Shown here in pieces: positions 35,652 through 45,243 of a stretch of DNA of 64,000 nt (positions are counted from its first letter, which is position 1; each line of letters begins with the position of its first letter). Below the pieces are notes generated by a model. The model saw nothing but the letters and a program-made list of their open reading frames with translations, was not told the origin of the DNA and searched no databases. The DNA is from Sinorhizobium sp. B11 (GTDB taxonomy: Bacteria > Pseudomonadota > Alphaproteobacteria > Rhizobiales > Rhizobiaceae): NCBI GenBank assembly GCA_039725955.1, contig CP091033.1, positions 1,550,001 to 1,614,000 on the forward strand, written 5' to 3'. The position numbers and the translations under genes are program-made.

Positions 35652-36936
35652 CTAGAAGGTGGCGGCGGTTTTCAGGCCGAACACGTAGACGTCGTCGTTC
35701 TCGCTCGTTCCGCCGGGATGGTGGATATATTGCAGATTGGGGCGGACGAGCAGGCCGTTCGTCGGTCGATATGTGTAATACAGCTCGGCAGCGTATTCGG
35801 ATCCACCCGGATTATTGGGAGCGAACGCACGACTGTTGACGTGCGTCGTGCCTACGGCAAGGCCGATATCATCCTCGGGACGGGAATCGAACAATCCCTT
35901 GTAGACAAGCCCTGCAGCGACCTGATGGTCGGTGACAGATGTCCGCTTGTCTGCAAAGACCGCATTCAGAAAGAGACTGAGGTTTTCGCTTACCTGCTGC
36001 TGGAAGGTCAGGTACGCACCGTAGCGGCCCCGGTGCTGTTGCGCGGGAAGCCCGGTCAGTTCGAAAGGATCACCGTTGATGTCCCGGGAAACGTCATCGG
36101 CACTCGAGGTGTCATACCAGGCACCAACCTTGTAGCTGCCCGGCAGGGCACCGTTCGCGAACTGAGGAAGCCAGCCGATCTCGACGGGTATCAACGCTCC
36201 GGTCGAGTGGCTGAAGAAGACGGGCAGCACCTGATCGTCTACCCCGAGATATTTGGGGTTAACATCATACACGCCCACCTGGAAGTAACCGAAACCGTTG
36301 ATATTGATCTTGGCTCGCGTCGCCCACTGGCTGATGGGCCAATTGAAGATGTAGTTACCGACAAGATTCCCGAGATCGGATCCACAGAACGTGAGATTTT
36401 GAAAGTCGCAGGGGAATGCTGCAAAGTCCTCGTTCACTGGAATTCGCCCGATCTTCCAATCGATAAGACCGTTCGCGAACTGCTGCTCGTACCAGAAGTC
36501 CGTCAGCCGGATGGTCTGACCGCGCCCAAAGACTTCCTGAACTTGCTGGAGGGTGCCGAGAAGTGCGTCATCACTCAGGTTGCGCCCGGTACGCTGCGTC
36601 AGCGTCACTTGGAACTTTGCATCCGGGACGCCAAGCAACCGATCGAGGTCGAAGGTCACTCCGGCGGTATACTGGTCGGCATACCTGGCCTTGGTTTCTA
36701 TGCCTCCGCCCGGATTGACGGCAAACTCCCCGACGTAGCCAAACTGAAAATCGATGCCCCGGTCGCGAAGGTCGGTGCGAGCGCCATTCCAGTCGCCGAA
36801 CAGCCACTGTTCGGGCTCGCTGGCAACCGCCTTGGGCTGAGAAGCTGGAGGAAATCGCGTCTCCGGCGTGCGCGAGGGAAGAACAGTCCAATGCAATGAG
36901 CATGATAGCCGCTCCCACCGTCCTTGCATGACGCAC
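35652..36936 (-). CDS. OprB-type carbohydrate porin, frameshifted near the N-terminus
   Basis: The mature part is a typical rhizobial OprB porin: EQWLFGDWNGARTDLRDRGI, a long beta-strand region, and a C-terminal strand ending in Phe (VYVFGLKTAATF). The best ribosome site (GGAGG) is 8 bases before a GTG at 36936. That frame encodes a signal peptide (AAIMLIALDCSSLAHA) but does not connect with the porin frame; the frames join only if one base is gained or lost near 36.83-36.87 kb. Without that, the barrel has no export signal. Either a sequencing error or an inactivating mutation. Confidence 0.8.
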
Positions 36937-37193
36937 TTCGATATCCTCCAATTAGACACGCGTCCCCTCAGCCTTGCGAGGTCGCGACTGAAAACAAAAT
37001 TTGCGTCCCGATTCGGGGCGGGTCGATTTTACAATGGTGTCGCTTAACGCAGCCGATGGGCTTGGTCGAGCATTTTACGAAGGTGCTTGGGCTCTTCACG
37101 CCTGCCTGGAACAGACCTAAAAGTTGGCGGCCTCCAGTGCACCGTCAGCCGCGACTGACTTGCCGGAATTGTACAAGGATTCGCTGCTTGCGA
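36937..37193. other. Gap upstream of the porin gene
   Basis: This should contain the porin promoter on the minus strand; no clear -35/-10 pair can be picked. No gene is seen. Confidence 0.3.
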
Positions 37194-37430
37194 TCAAATG
37201 TCTTTGGCCACATTCCACATCGGAGTTTGACCGCCGGGATAGAAGACGGCGTCGAAGTCGTCGGGAGGGGCGTCTTCGAGCAGTCTTGTCGTCGCGAAGA
37301 TCTCCTGGGCGGCGGGATCCTTCTTGATTCCTGAATGTCAGTCCGAACACGAGCGGCTGGGAACGCCGCAGATAGTGGCGGGACGCCTCCAGCAGGAGAG
37401 ACTGGGTGGCCCCTATGATCCAGCCAACCC
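37194..37430 (-). pseudogene. DJ-1/PfpI family remnant
   Basis: One minus-strand frame reads KDPAAQEIFATTRLLEDAPP then DDFDAVFYPGGQTPMWNVAK, the centre of a DJ-1/PfpI (type 1 glutamine amidotransferase-like) protein, ending at a stop at 37196-37194. It breaks off before the catalytic Cys elbow. Upstream, VSPAGGVPPL in another frame looks like the preceding strand, so at least one frameshift is also present. A relic. Confidence 0.65.
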
Positions 37431-37547
37431 CATGCTTGTATGATTCGGTACATTGCAAATCAGGGGCCTGGCGGCGTGGAGGTGGCAGGACATGATGATG
37501 GGCGGTGGCTATGGAGCGCAGCAAAGATCTTCGCCTCGTCTCCCACG

Positions 37548-38867
37548 TCAACGTGAGGAATATCTCCCAATCGCATATTGAACTGCCGATGCTCCGAGAA
37601 CTCCAATGGCGATCGGAACATACAAAGTCGCGGGCGCAGCAGTGAATTCAACGGCAATCAACATGGCCGTGAGGGGCATGGCCATGGAGCATGATAGGAA
37701 AGCGGCGGCGCCTACGAGCGCGACGGCCCCAAGATCGATATTGGGAAGCCATTGGTTCCAGAAGGCCCCTATCATTATGGCGAGAAGAGCTCCTATCGAG
37801 AGCCCAGGGGTTAAAAGGCCGCCTCTGGCTCCAGCTCGCAGGACTATCGTGACGCTCAATAATTTGGCGAGAACGAGGGGCGCCGCGAGGCCAAGCGTCA
37901 GATTGTCGGTGAACGCGAGCTCTGCAAGTCCCTTGCCGTTGCCAAGCAATTGCGGAAATATCATCGATAGAGCGCCGACAACCACAAATGCGATCAAGGA
38001 GCCGGCCACCTGCCGGAGGCCAGTCGCTGCGCGAGCCGAACAGCCGCTAGTCCACCGCCTGAAGAAAACGCCTGCGCCACCGACCAGTGGGCCGACGATA
38101 AGGCTGATCAATAACAAGCAGCCATTCGATGTGAAATAGGGTATCGGATATTGCACTTCGTTACCCAGGCCCAGCCGGGAAACATATGCCGCAACGAAAC
38201 AGCTCAACAGCGCTGCCACGACGATCTTTAGCTCAACACGTCTGAGAAGCACCTCCATGACGAAGATGATAGCTGCCAGCGGAACGTTATAGACCGCGGC
38301 CAGACCTGCACCTGAACCACATGCCACCAGAATGCGCAGTTCGTCAGCAGGAGCGCCGAAAAGCGCGCAGATCCTTTGTGCGAAAAGAGCGCCATATTCC
38401 CTTGGTGCAACTTCTCTCCCGAGCGGTGACCCCAGTGCTACGGTCACGATCTGGAGAAGGCCATGGACGAGGGTTTCACCGACGGGCATCGGTCGTAATG
38501 CCTTGCCGACGGCCGCGGTCACCGAAACCAAAGGGCGTCCGTATCTGGCAAGGACCGGCCAACCCACCCCCGCAACCAGCCCGCATAGGCCGAGCATGGT
38601 CAGCCGTCGAAAGGGAGATGCGTTCGACACGCCTTGAAGGAAGCTCTCGGGACTGATGACGGCTTGCAGACTGTATCCATAGGCGAGATGCTGTATCCAA
38701 TGCAGGATCAGGGCCAGTGACAGGCCTCCGATCCCGGCAGCGATACCGGTGAGTATTGCGAGCGCGCCCATTCGCAGGGCGGCCTCGGCATCTGGTCTGC
38801 CAAAGGAAGGCCATCGCCGTAGATGGTCGCCACCCGTGGCCACACTCTCTCGTGGTGCATGAGACAT
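37548..38867 (-). CDS. ClC-type chloride channel or antiporter
   Basis: A 439-residue polytopic membrane protein of the ClC family: LGSPLGREVAPREYGALFAQ is the GREGP-like anion-pathway motif (retaining the gating-type Glu), and GSGAGLAAVYNVPLAAIIFV the following helix pair. RAGARGGLLTPGLSIGALLA is the third signature. I start at the ATG at 38867; the further upstream frame is not family-like. Whether it is a Cl-/H+ exchanger or channel is not certain. It stands alone between the PfpI relic and a glycine-rich protein. Confidence 0.88.
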   Translation of the reverse strand: MSHAPRESVATGGDHLRRWPSFGRPDAEAALRMGALAILTGIAAGIGGLSLALILHWIQHLAYGYSLQAVISPESFLQGVSNASPFRRLTMLGLCGLVAGVGWPVLARYGRPLVSVTAAVGKALRPMPVGETLVHGLLQIVTVALGSPLGREVAPREYGALFAQRICALFGAPADELRILVACGSGAGLAAVYNVPLAAIIFVMEVLLRRVELKIVVAALLSCFVAAYVSRLGLGNEVQYPIPYFTSNGCLLLISLIVGPLVGGAGVFFRRWTSGCSARAATGLRQVAGSLIAFVVVGALSMIFPQLLGNGKGLAELAFTDNLTLGLAAPLVLAKLLSVTIVLRAGARGGLLTPGLSIGALLAIMIGAFWNQWLPNIDLGAVALVGAAAFLSCSMAMPLTAMLIAVEFTAAPATLYVPIAIGVLGASAVQYAIGRYSSR

Positions 38868-39020
38868 GACGAGATGCCCTGGTCCGTTTCCCAGAATTCC
38901 TCTGGCTGGCTTCGTCTTGATGCCGCCGCAAATCTTTCGGTCAGGCATGGAAAAGCAGTCACTTGAAACAAGGCGGGACGAATCATCGCCCTTTCTCAAG
39001 TACTTCGCTCTTGGTTACGT

Positions 39021-39347
39021 CTACTGGCAGACGCGAACACTCTCGTTATGCCAGCCGCCGTCGTAGGAATTCGGAACCTGTCGATTTTCGTACCAGCAAC
39101 GCGGCGCTGGCTGCGGATCAATGTAGCGGGGACCGTTGTTAGCGCCCGCGATCGCGCCACCAAGCAGACCTCCGATCACACCAGCGGCAATTCCTCCCGC
39201 TATCGCTGCGCCGTTGCCGTGGTGATGATGCCATTGCGGTTGATCGTCATAGTAGGGCCGGCGCCATTCCTGCGCCGATGCCGGTAAGGCGGAAGCGACG
39301 AGGGTGATAGCAAGCGCGGCAGCGGCCGCAGCGCGAAAGGTGGGCAT
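39021..39347 (-). CDS. Exported glycine-zipper protein (108 aa)
   Basis: A signal peptide (AAAAAALAITLVASALPASA, then QEWRRPYY) is followed by a His-rich patch and a glycine-zipper segment (AIAGGIAAGVIGGLLGGAIA). The C-terminus has two cysteines (PRCWYENRQVP and SVRVCQ). Glycine-zipper proteins of this size are common envelope proteins in rhizobia; function is unknown. GGAG 8 bases before the ATG at 39347 sets the start. Confidence 0.8.
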   Translation of the reverse strand: MPTFRAAAAAALAITLVASALPASAQEWRRPYYDDQPQWHHHHGNGAAIAGGIAAGVIGGLLGGAIAGANNGPRYIDPQPAPRCWYENRQVPNSYDGGWHNESVRVCQ

Positions 39348-40132
39348 CGTGACTACTCCACAGGTTGGCGACACTTGATCGCCAAAGCGGACTAGAAGGG
39401 TCTGACTTCATGCGATCGAGTTTTCGATGGAGAGAGGTTACGTCGTACCTATCGCGGGCGCATCTATACCCTCGTGTATAAGTCGTTTCCCATAGGTATA
39501 GCTCGCATCCGAAGAGGCACCCGGCGGCGACACAGACGACGAGCGCGGGGAGGATGGGAGGCAAGAGGATGCTACCTCACGCGAACGACCTACACGTACG
39601 TATGGAAAGCTTAAACCTAGTCGTAATTTGCAAGGAAAGCGGATTGAGCGAAGGTTTGGGCAGTTAGGCCCCATACGCCCTCAAAAACGAGCTTCCAATG
39701 GTCATCCAGCACTCCTCGTACGTTATTAACGACGGAACAGTCCCGAGAACCGGCGTGAGAAAATTCTTACGCGCTGCAAATTCGAACGAGAGGCGCGCGC
39801 ATCTAGACTATCCGGTCCAGGCCGCAGCTGCTCCTTCGTCATGCCTCAATAGCGATCTTTGTATTCCGGCAGCCGTCATGGCGGTCTCCTTTACTTCGAT
39901 TACGCTCGTTCTTCTCGCGCTAGCGCCCGTTGCAACGAGGGCAATCGAATATATGGTTTCCAGCGGATTTGGAGGCTGACGGAGTTCTGTAGGCACGGCA
40001 GCCGCGATTATTAGTGGCGTCAAATCGCCGATGCCTGGCTGACCACACCTTGCTCGAGCACTTATCGTCGCAAGGCGGTCAATTTGCATTGTATCGCGCT
40101 GGTGAAGTTTGATTTCAGCGACATGCAGATCC
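39348..40132. other. Long gap without a supported gene
   Basis: Short frames exist, including one at 39698-39979 ending in a hydrophobic helix and one overlapping the glycine-zipper gene, but none has a family match or good ribosome site. Base composition drops toward AT in the 39.6-39.8 kb part. Confidence 0.4.
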
Positions 40133-40816
40133 TCAAGACCGATCTTGCACTTCAGCGAGAGTCACGGAGTCAACGTGGAGGGGCGCATAAGCGTATCGCC
40201 CGCCCTTTTCCAATGCCCTGCGATAGGCGGGGCGGTCATGGATCCGTTTCAACCAGTCCGCGGTCGCAGGGCGAGGCGTCACTTTGCCTGCCCTCTTCGC
40301 TGCTGTCTCCAGGGGAAAGCTCATCATGATATCTGCCGCAGTCAACGTCTCGCCTGCAAACCACTGGCGCGAGGAGAGCTCGCTTTCGACGTAATCGAGG
40401 TGGACGTCGAGCATCGGCCGGATCCTCTTCGCTCCCAGTCTGCCGAGGAGCGGAACCTTCGAAAGCACGAGGAGAGCGAGCAAGACTGGCATGACAGATC
40501 CCTCGGCATAATGCAGGAACTGTCTGTATCGGTAGACATCTTCCGGATCTGCCGAAGGGCCGAGACGTCCAGCAGACTTGTCTACCAGATATTGGCAAAT
40601 TGCTCCGGTCTCGACCAGGATCGTTCGATTTTCGTCGTCGCCGATATCCTCGACGATGGGCGACTTGCCGAGAGGATGGATGCGTTTCAGCGCATCCGGA
40701 GCCGTCATGTCGGGATTTCGTTTATAGAAACGGATCTGGTAATCGAGGCCGATCTCCTCCAGCATCCAGAGAACGCGTTGCGATCGGCTGTTGTTTAGGT
40801 GATGGACGACGAGCAC
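40133..40816 (-). CDS. Glutathione S-transferase family protein
   Basis: The thioredoxin-like N-terminal domain (VVHHLNNSRSQRVLWMLEEI with a Ser at the catalytic position, HPLGKSPIVED with the cis-Pro, then ETGAICQYLVDK) is followed by a helical C-terminal domain with TAADIMMSFPLE. The start is GTG at 40816, with GGAG about 6 bases upstream. It conjugates glutathione or acts as a peroxidase or isomerase on an unknown substrate. It is divergent from the glucose-6-phosphate dehydrogenase gene, which would supply NADPH. Confidence 0.88.
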   Translation of the reverse strand: MLVVHHLNNSRSQRVLWMLEEIGLDYQIRFYKRNPDMTAPDALKRIHPLGKSPIVEDIGDDENRTILVETGAICQYLVDKSAGRLGPSADPEDVYRYRQFLHYAEGSVMPVLLALLVLSKVPLLGRLGAKRIRPMLDVHLDYVESELSSRQWFAGETLTAADIMMSFPLETAAKRAGKVTPRPATADWLKRIHDRPAYRRALEKGGRYAYAPLHVDSVTLAEVQDRS

Positions 40817-41103
40817 GGGTGTCTCCGCTGCGATATATCGAGGGCGCCTCAATTAACCTTCGACCGCTCCCGCGGTTCCAGAGCCGCGGGCGACTAACCG
40901 AAAACACGCTCGGTAAAGCCTCTAAGACGCGGCACTTCGCGACGGTAATGCCGCCCCCTTGCTCCGCCACGCGATCCATGCCTCTATTCAACCGTAGAGG
41001 GGTGAGCTTCAACGTCATGGCATCACGCACAAAGATAGCCGCTTCGCGGCAGCGCGGAGCTGGGGTCGACCTCCATCCCCAAGGGACAACCGAAGACTTG
41101 AGG

Positions 41104-42573
41104 ATGGGTGTTTTGCGCAAGAATTCAACTCGGGTTGGCCCCGGCTATCCACAGGTCGTTGTGCTCGTCGGCGCAACGGGCGATCTCTCAAGGCGCAAGC
41201 TATTGACCGGGCTGTTCCACCTTACGAACGCGGGTTTCATTCCAGGGTGCCGCATTATCGGCGTCTCGCTCGACGACATCGATGCAGATGCCTTCCGGAC
41301 CATCGCCCGTGACTCGCTGGACAAGTTCTTGACCCGCAAGTTCTCGCAGTCCGAATGGGAAGCGTTTGCCGCATCGCTCGACTACGTCCCCCTCGCTGCC
41401 GGCGCCAATGCTCTCAAGGCAGCGGTCGACAGGGCCGAGGAAGCACTGGGCGCCGAGACGCGGCGCGTGCATTATTTATCCGTGCCACCAAGCGCCGCCC
41501 TTCCGGCCGTGCAACTCCTCGCCCAGGCTGGGCTGACTGAACGCTCCCGTATCATCATGGAAAAACCCTTCGGCACGGACCTTGCCAGTGCCGTTGAACT
41601 TAACAAGAAGCTGCACGAAGTGTTCGACGAGAAGCAGATATTCCGCATCGACCATTTCCTCGGCAAGGAGCCGGCCCAAAACATCCTGGCCTTCCGATTT
41701 GCCAATGGCCTGTTCGAACCAATCTGGAACCGCAACTTCATCGACCATGTGCAGATCGACGTTCCGGAGACGCTCGGCCTTTCCACCCGCGCCGCCTTTT
41801 ACGAGACCACCGGCGCCTATCGTGACATGGTGGTGACCCACCTCTTCCAAATCCTCGCCTTCATGGCGATGGAGCCGCCCACTGCCCTTGAGCCTGCACC
41901 AATCTCGGAAGAGAAGAACAAGGTGTTCCGCTCCATGTTGCCGATCGAGCCGCGCGACGTGGTGCGCGGTCAATACATTGGCTATCGCAAGGAGCCTGGT
42001 GTCGATTCCGAAAGCGACACTGACACATTCATCGCCCTGAAATGCGCCATCGACAACTGGCGCTGGGCTGGCGTGCCTTTCTACCTGCGTACCGGCAAGC
42101 GCATGGCCGAGGGGCAGCGCATTATTTCGATCGCATTCCGCGAGCCCCCGAAATCGATGTTCCCTGCGGGCTCTGGCGTGGGGGCACAAGGCCCCGACCA
42201 CCTCACCTTCGATCTTGCTGATGCCTCCAAGGTCTCGCTTTCCTTCTATGGCAAACGCCCTGGACCAGGCTTCCGGCTCGACAAGCTCTCGCTGCAATTC
42301 GCCATGAGCGAAACCGGCCTGATTGGCGAAGTTCTGGAGGCCTATGAACGTCTGATCCTCGACGCCATGCGCGGTGACCACACGCTGTTCACGACGGCCG
42401 AGGGCATTGAGCGGCTCTGGGAGGTTTCCCAACCTCTCCTCGACAACCCGCCGCCCGTACGCCTCTACGACCAGGGCGGCTGGGGGCCGAAGTCGATCCA
42501 CCAACTCATTGCCCCGCACGCTTGGCGCCTACCGTTCGAGCGCGCCTGGAGGGATGCGGCAAAGCGTGATTGA
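41104..42573 (+). CDS. zwf: Glucose-6-phosphate 1-dehydrogenase
   Basis: Full length at 489 aa. The NADP-binding motif VVLVGATGDLSRRKL lies at residues 19-33, the active-site signature RIDHFLGKEPAQN at 181-193, and FYLRTGKRM in the beta-domain. It oxidises glucose-6-phosphate to 6-phosphogluconolactone with production of NADPH. I start at 41104; the open frame extends far upstream but without family character. No pgl or edd gene follows, unlike the usual chromosomal zwf operon, so this is probably a second, accessory copy. Confidence 0.92.
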   Translation: MGVLRKNSTRVGPGYPQVVVLVGATGDLSRRKLLTGLFHLTNAGFIPGCRIIGVSLDDIDADAFRTIARDSLDKFLTRKFSQSEWEAFAASLDYVPLAAGANALKAAVDRAEEALGAETRRVHYLSVPPSAALPAVQLLAQAGLTERSRIIMEKPFGTDLASAVELNKKLHEVFDEKQIFRIDHFLGKEPAQNILAFRFANGLFEPIWNRNFIDHVQIDVPETLGLSTRAAFYETTGAYRDMVVTHLFQILAFMAMEPPTALEPAPISEEKNKVFRSMLPIEPRDVVRGQYIGYRKEPGVDSESDTDTFIALKCAIDNWRWAGVPFYLRTGKRMAEGQRIISIAFREPPKSMFPAGSGVGAQGPDHLTFDLADASKVSLSFYGKRPGPGFRLDKLSLQFAMSETGLIGEVLEAYERLILDAMRGDHTLFTTAEGIERLWEVSQPLLDNPPPVRLYDQGGWGPKSIHQLIAPHAWRLPFERAWRDAAKRD

Positions 42574-43497
42574 CGGTCAGTTGTCGGATCGACGCCGGCG
42601 ACCAGAATGGCGCCGACAAATTGTGAAAAATCCCAATACAATGACGTTGCCAGAGATGTGCAAGAAACCGAGCGTCGACCGCAAATGTTACAGAGTGGTG
42701 CGTGGATCCGCGTTTGTGCGGAATTCGGTTTTGGCATCTTTTATTCGGTCGCCGCGGTCGGTACCTCTCAGCGAACGGATTTCGGGAGTCCGCAGGCGGG
42801 CATTCGTTTCAGTGTTGCGACGCCGATCACATGGCAACTCGATACCGCCGCTGGGCTGTGGTGATCGCGTCAGGACTTAACGATTGGATAGCGGTCAGGA
42901 AGAAGACCCTGCAAGCGGCCACGCCCGCTATTAAGAGGAATGTCTTTGAACAACCGCGATATCATGCGCGGTCGAAATCCTTGCCTCTCATCGATGAGGA
43001 GGAATGACATCCTCTTGATTTCGATCGTCATCACGCCTGCATTGTCATGGCGACGATAATTCCGCGAATCGATCGCATGGAATCCGTTTTCCACCGCCCA
43101 GGCGGCTATCATATCCGCGTTCATCAAGATCCTGCTCCAGGAGGTGCGGAAGTGGCTTCTCCAGCTGTCCCGACCGTGCAAATCGCTTTTGCAGTCCTAC
43201 TGATACCGCAACCGAAACGCTCTAAGCCAGTCAAATGCGTCCAAGATTTCAGTTGCCCCATAGGTGTTGCCAGAAAGACTCGCAGCAACCGGTACGACTC
43301 AGCCGTAAGCCCTGCCGTTTGGTGCTCTGGGATAGGAACTGGCGACACCGACCGTTAGGGACCCTCAGCTCGAAGGCAATAAGGCAAAAACGGACTTACG
43401 GCGCATTTCGGTAGGGCGACCGCCTCACGCAGTCATTTCCAGTTGGCGAGGTACTGGACGTCATGGCGATACTGAGGTTGTTCGAATTCCGCCTCGC
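42574..43497. other. Long gap, possibly one small gene
   Basis: No frame has a recognisable family apart from the low-confidence candidate at 42870-43124. A plus-strand frame around 42.68-42.86 kb is rich in aromatic and small residues and might be a relic of an outer-membrane protein; this cannot be confirmed by eye. Confidence 0.35.
42870..43124 (-). CDS. Hypothetical protein (84 aa)
   Basis: The frame starting at the ATG at 43124 (AGGATC just upstream) encodes a small basic protein (MNADMIAAWAVENGFHAIDS at the start). I do not recognise it. It is included because it has a ribosome site and fairly normal amino-acid composition, yet it lies alone in a gap containing nothing else of note. 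Confidence 0.3.
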   Translation of the reverse strand: MNADMIAAWAVENGFHAIDSRNYRRHDNAGVMTIEIKRMSFLLIDERQGFRPRMISRLFKDIPLNSGRGRLQGLLPDRYPIVKS

Positions 43498-44319
43498 CTA
43501 GCCTTTGATAGCCCCCGCCGTCATCGAGCCCGAAATTTGCCGATACATCAGCAAGCCGAGGAAGACGGGCGGCAGAGCGCCGAGGATCATGACCGCCGAC
43601 GCGGTCCCCCATTGGACGCCGCCGCCGCTCGCGGCAAAGAAGAACGATGCACCGACCGTCATCGGAACTGCCTTGTTCGTCGTCAGCATCAACCCGAAGA
43701 GGAACTCGTTCCAGGCGGTGATGAAGCCGAAGATGAAGGTCGTCACCAGTGCGGGCCGCACCACCGGCCGGGTGATGCTCACCATGATCTGCCACGAACT
43801 CGCCCCGTCCACCCTTGCAGCCTCGTCCAGTTCCAGCGGAACGTCGGAAATCGCATTGACGAGGATGACGAGCGCCAGCGGCGTGTTGACGATCGTCAGG
43901 ATCAGGCCGAGGCCAAGCTGAGTGTCGAGCAGGCCCAGAAACTGGTACATCATGTAGAGCGGGATCGCGAAAATGATGAGCGGTACGGCGCGCAGGTTGA
44001 TGACAACAGGCAGCAGCGTATGTTTGCCCACCTCGCTCCTTGCGATCGCATAGGCAGCGGGAAAGGCAAGCAGGATTGCAAGCCCGGTGCCGATCAATGA
44101 GGCGACGGTACTGTTCCAAAGATAGGAATAGATGTTGAAGCGATCGGTCTGCGTCAGAACACGCAGGTAATTTTCGAACGTGGGCTGATTGATCCACAAA
44201 CCGGGATTGATCGAAAGCTCACGCGCGCTTTTGAACGACGTGACAAGCGTCACGATCACCGGGAAATTCATTGCGAGAGCGGCAACGGCAAAGACGATCC
44301 AGCGTAGTGCGTTTATCAT
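43498..44319 (-). CDS. Carbohydrate ABC transporter permease (MalG type)
   Basis: A 273-residue CUT1 permease: WIVFAVAALAMNFPVIVTLV opens the first membrane segment, and the EAA loop is [20 protein letters not shown]. Its start overlaps the stop of the preceding permease gene. It is the last gene of the operon nanEK - binding protein - permease - permease. As in the 18 kb locus, no ATPase is encoded here. Confidence 0.9.
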   Translation of the reverse strand: MINALRWIVFAVAALAMNFPVIVTLVTSFKSARELSINPGLWINQPTFENYLRVLTQTDRFNIYSYLWNSTVASLIGTGLAILLAFPAAYAIARSEVGKHTLLPVVINLRAVPLIIFAIPLYMMYQFLGLLDTQLGLGLILTIVNTPLALVILVNAISDVPLELDEAARVDGASSWQIMVSITRPVVRPALVTTFIFGFITAWNEFLFGLMLTTNKAVPMTVGASFFFAASGGGVQWGTASAVMILGALPPVFLGLLMYRQISGSMTAGAIKG

Positions 44320-45188
44320 GGCTCACGTCTCCTGCGGCCAGCCAGCCAGTTGAGGCCGTAGAGCACGATCAGCGACGTCAGGAAGAGGACGACGGAAGCC
44401 GCCACAGCCTTGCCGATCGCGCCCTCCTTGAAAAACGCCTGGTAGATATAGATCGACAATGATGTCGTCGAGCCGCCTGCGCCGCTGCCCGTCAGCGCGT
44501 AGACATTGTCGAACACGCGAAAGCCGTCGATGAAACGGATGAAAAAGGCGATCACCAGTGTCGGCAGCATCAACGGCAGCTCGACAAACCAGAGGGTTTT
44601 AATGGCCGAGGCCCCATCGAGCGCGGCTGCCTCACGCACGTCGATCGGCACTGCGACATAGGCCATGTAGAAGAGCAGGAAGGCGAATGGCGTCCATTGC
44701 AGGGTTTCGACCACGATCAGGGTCCACAATGCGTGTGAAGCGTCGAGAAAGGCCGGGCTGTCACCAAACCACATGAAGAGATAATAGGGCACAGGCCCGG
44801 CAAATTCGTGCAGCACCAGCCGGTACATCAGGCCGATCATGGCGGGCGCCACCATCAGCGGCAGCATGAGCGGCGCCATCAGTGCCGATCGCTTCGATAA
44901 AAGCGGCGCCAGAAAGATCGCCAGGAACAGCCCGAGCAGGCATTCGATCATCGCCGTCAGAATGCCGAAACGCAGGGAAAAAGACGTGGCGCGCCAGAAA
45001 TCGCGATCGGCGAGCACGGCAAGATAGTTGCCGAAGCCGCTCAGCGTCGGACTTCGCAGGGTCTGGAAGTCGACGGTCGAGACGGAATAGATGAGGTTGA
45101 TGACAGCAGGAAAGCCGAGAAACAGCAGCAGGAACCCCACGAGCGGCGTGAGATAGGCTCTTGCCTCGGCACGTTTTATGATCGCCAT
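44316..45188 (-). CDS. Sugar ABC transporter permease (MalF type)
   Basis: A 290-residue CUT1 permease with a first membrane segment YLTPLVGFLLLFLGFPAVIN and the EAA loop DVREAAALDGASAIKTLWFV. It overlaps its partner gene by four bases and is separated from the binding-protein gene by a 13-base-pair hairpin. Confidence 0.9.
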   Translation of the reverse strand: MAIIKRAEARAYLTPLVGFLLLFLGFPAVINLIYSVSTVDFQTLRSPTLSGFGNYLAVLADRDFWRATSFSLRFGILTAMIECLLGLFLAIFLAPLLSKRSALMAPLMLPLMVAPAMIGLMYRLVLHEFAGPVPYYLFMWFGDSPAFLDASHALWTLIVVETLQWTPFAFLLFYMAYVAVPIDVREAAALDGASAIKTLWFVELPLMLPTLVIAFFIRFIDGFRVFDNVYALTGSGAGGSTTSLSIYIYQAFFKEGAIGKAVAASVVLFLTSLIVLYGLNWLAGRRRREP

Positions 45189-45206
45189 TTCAATCCGCCG
45201 GATGGG

Positions 45207-45237
45207 CCGGACGCCTTGCGGGAGGCAAGGCGTCCGG
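45207..45237. other. Intercistronic hairpin after the binding-protein gene
   Basis: CCGGACGCCTTGC (45207-45219) and GCAAGGCGTCCGG (45225-45237) form a perfect 13-base-pair stem with a GGGAG loop, just after the solute-binding gene stop. No T tract follows on the transcript side. Confidence 0.75.
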
Positions 45238-45243
45238 CTGATA

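Noticed and set aside
39247..39564. Minus-strand frame with a hydrophobic, Cys-containing start
   Set aside because: It starts with TTG without a ribosome site and overlaps the glycine-zipper gene out of frame; the supported gene wins.
39698..39979. Plus-strand frame ending in a hydrophobic helix
   Set aside because: No ribosome site or family; the helix alone is weak evidence in an AT-shifted gap.
40600..41103. Upstream extension of the glucose-6-phosphate dehydrogenase frame
   Set aside because: The extra 168 codons overlap the glutathione transferase gene and contain nothing of the family, which starts near 41104.
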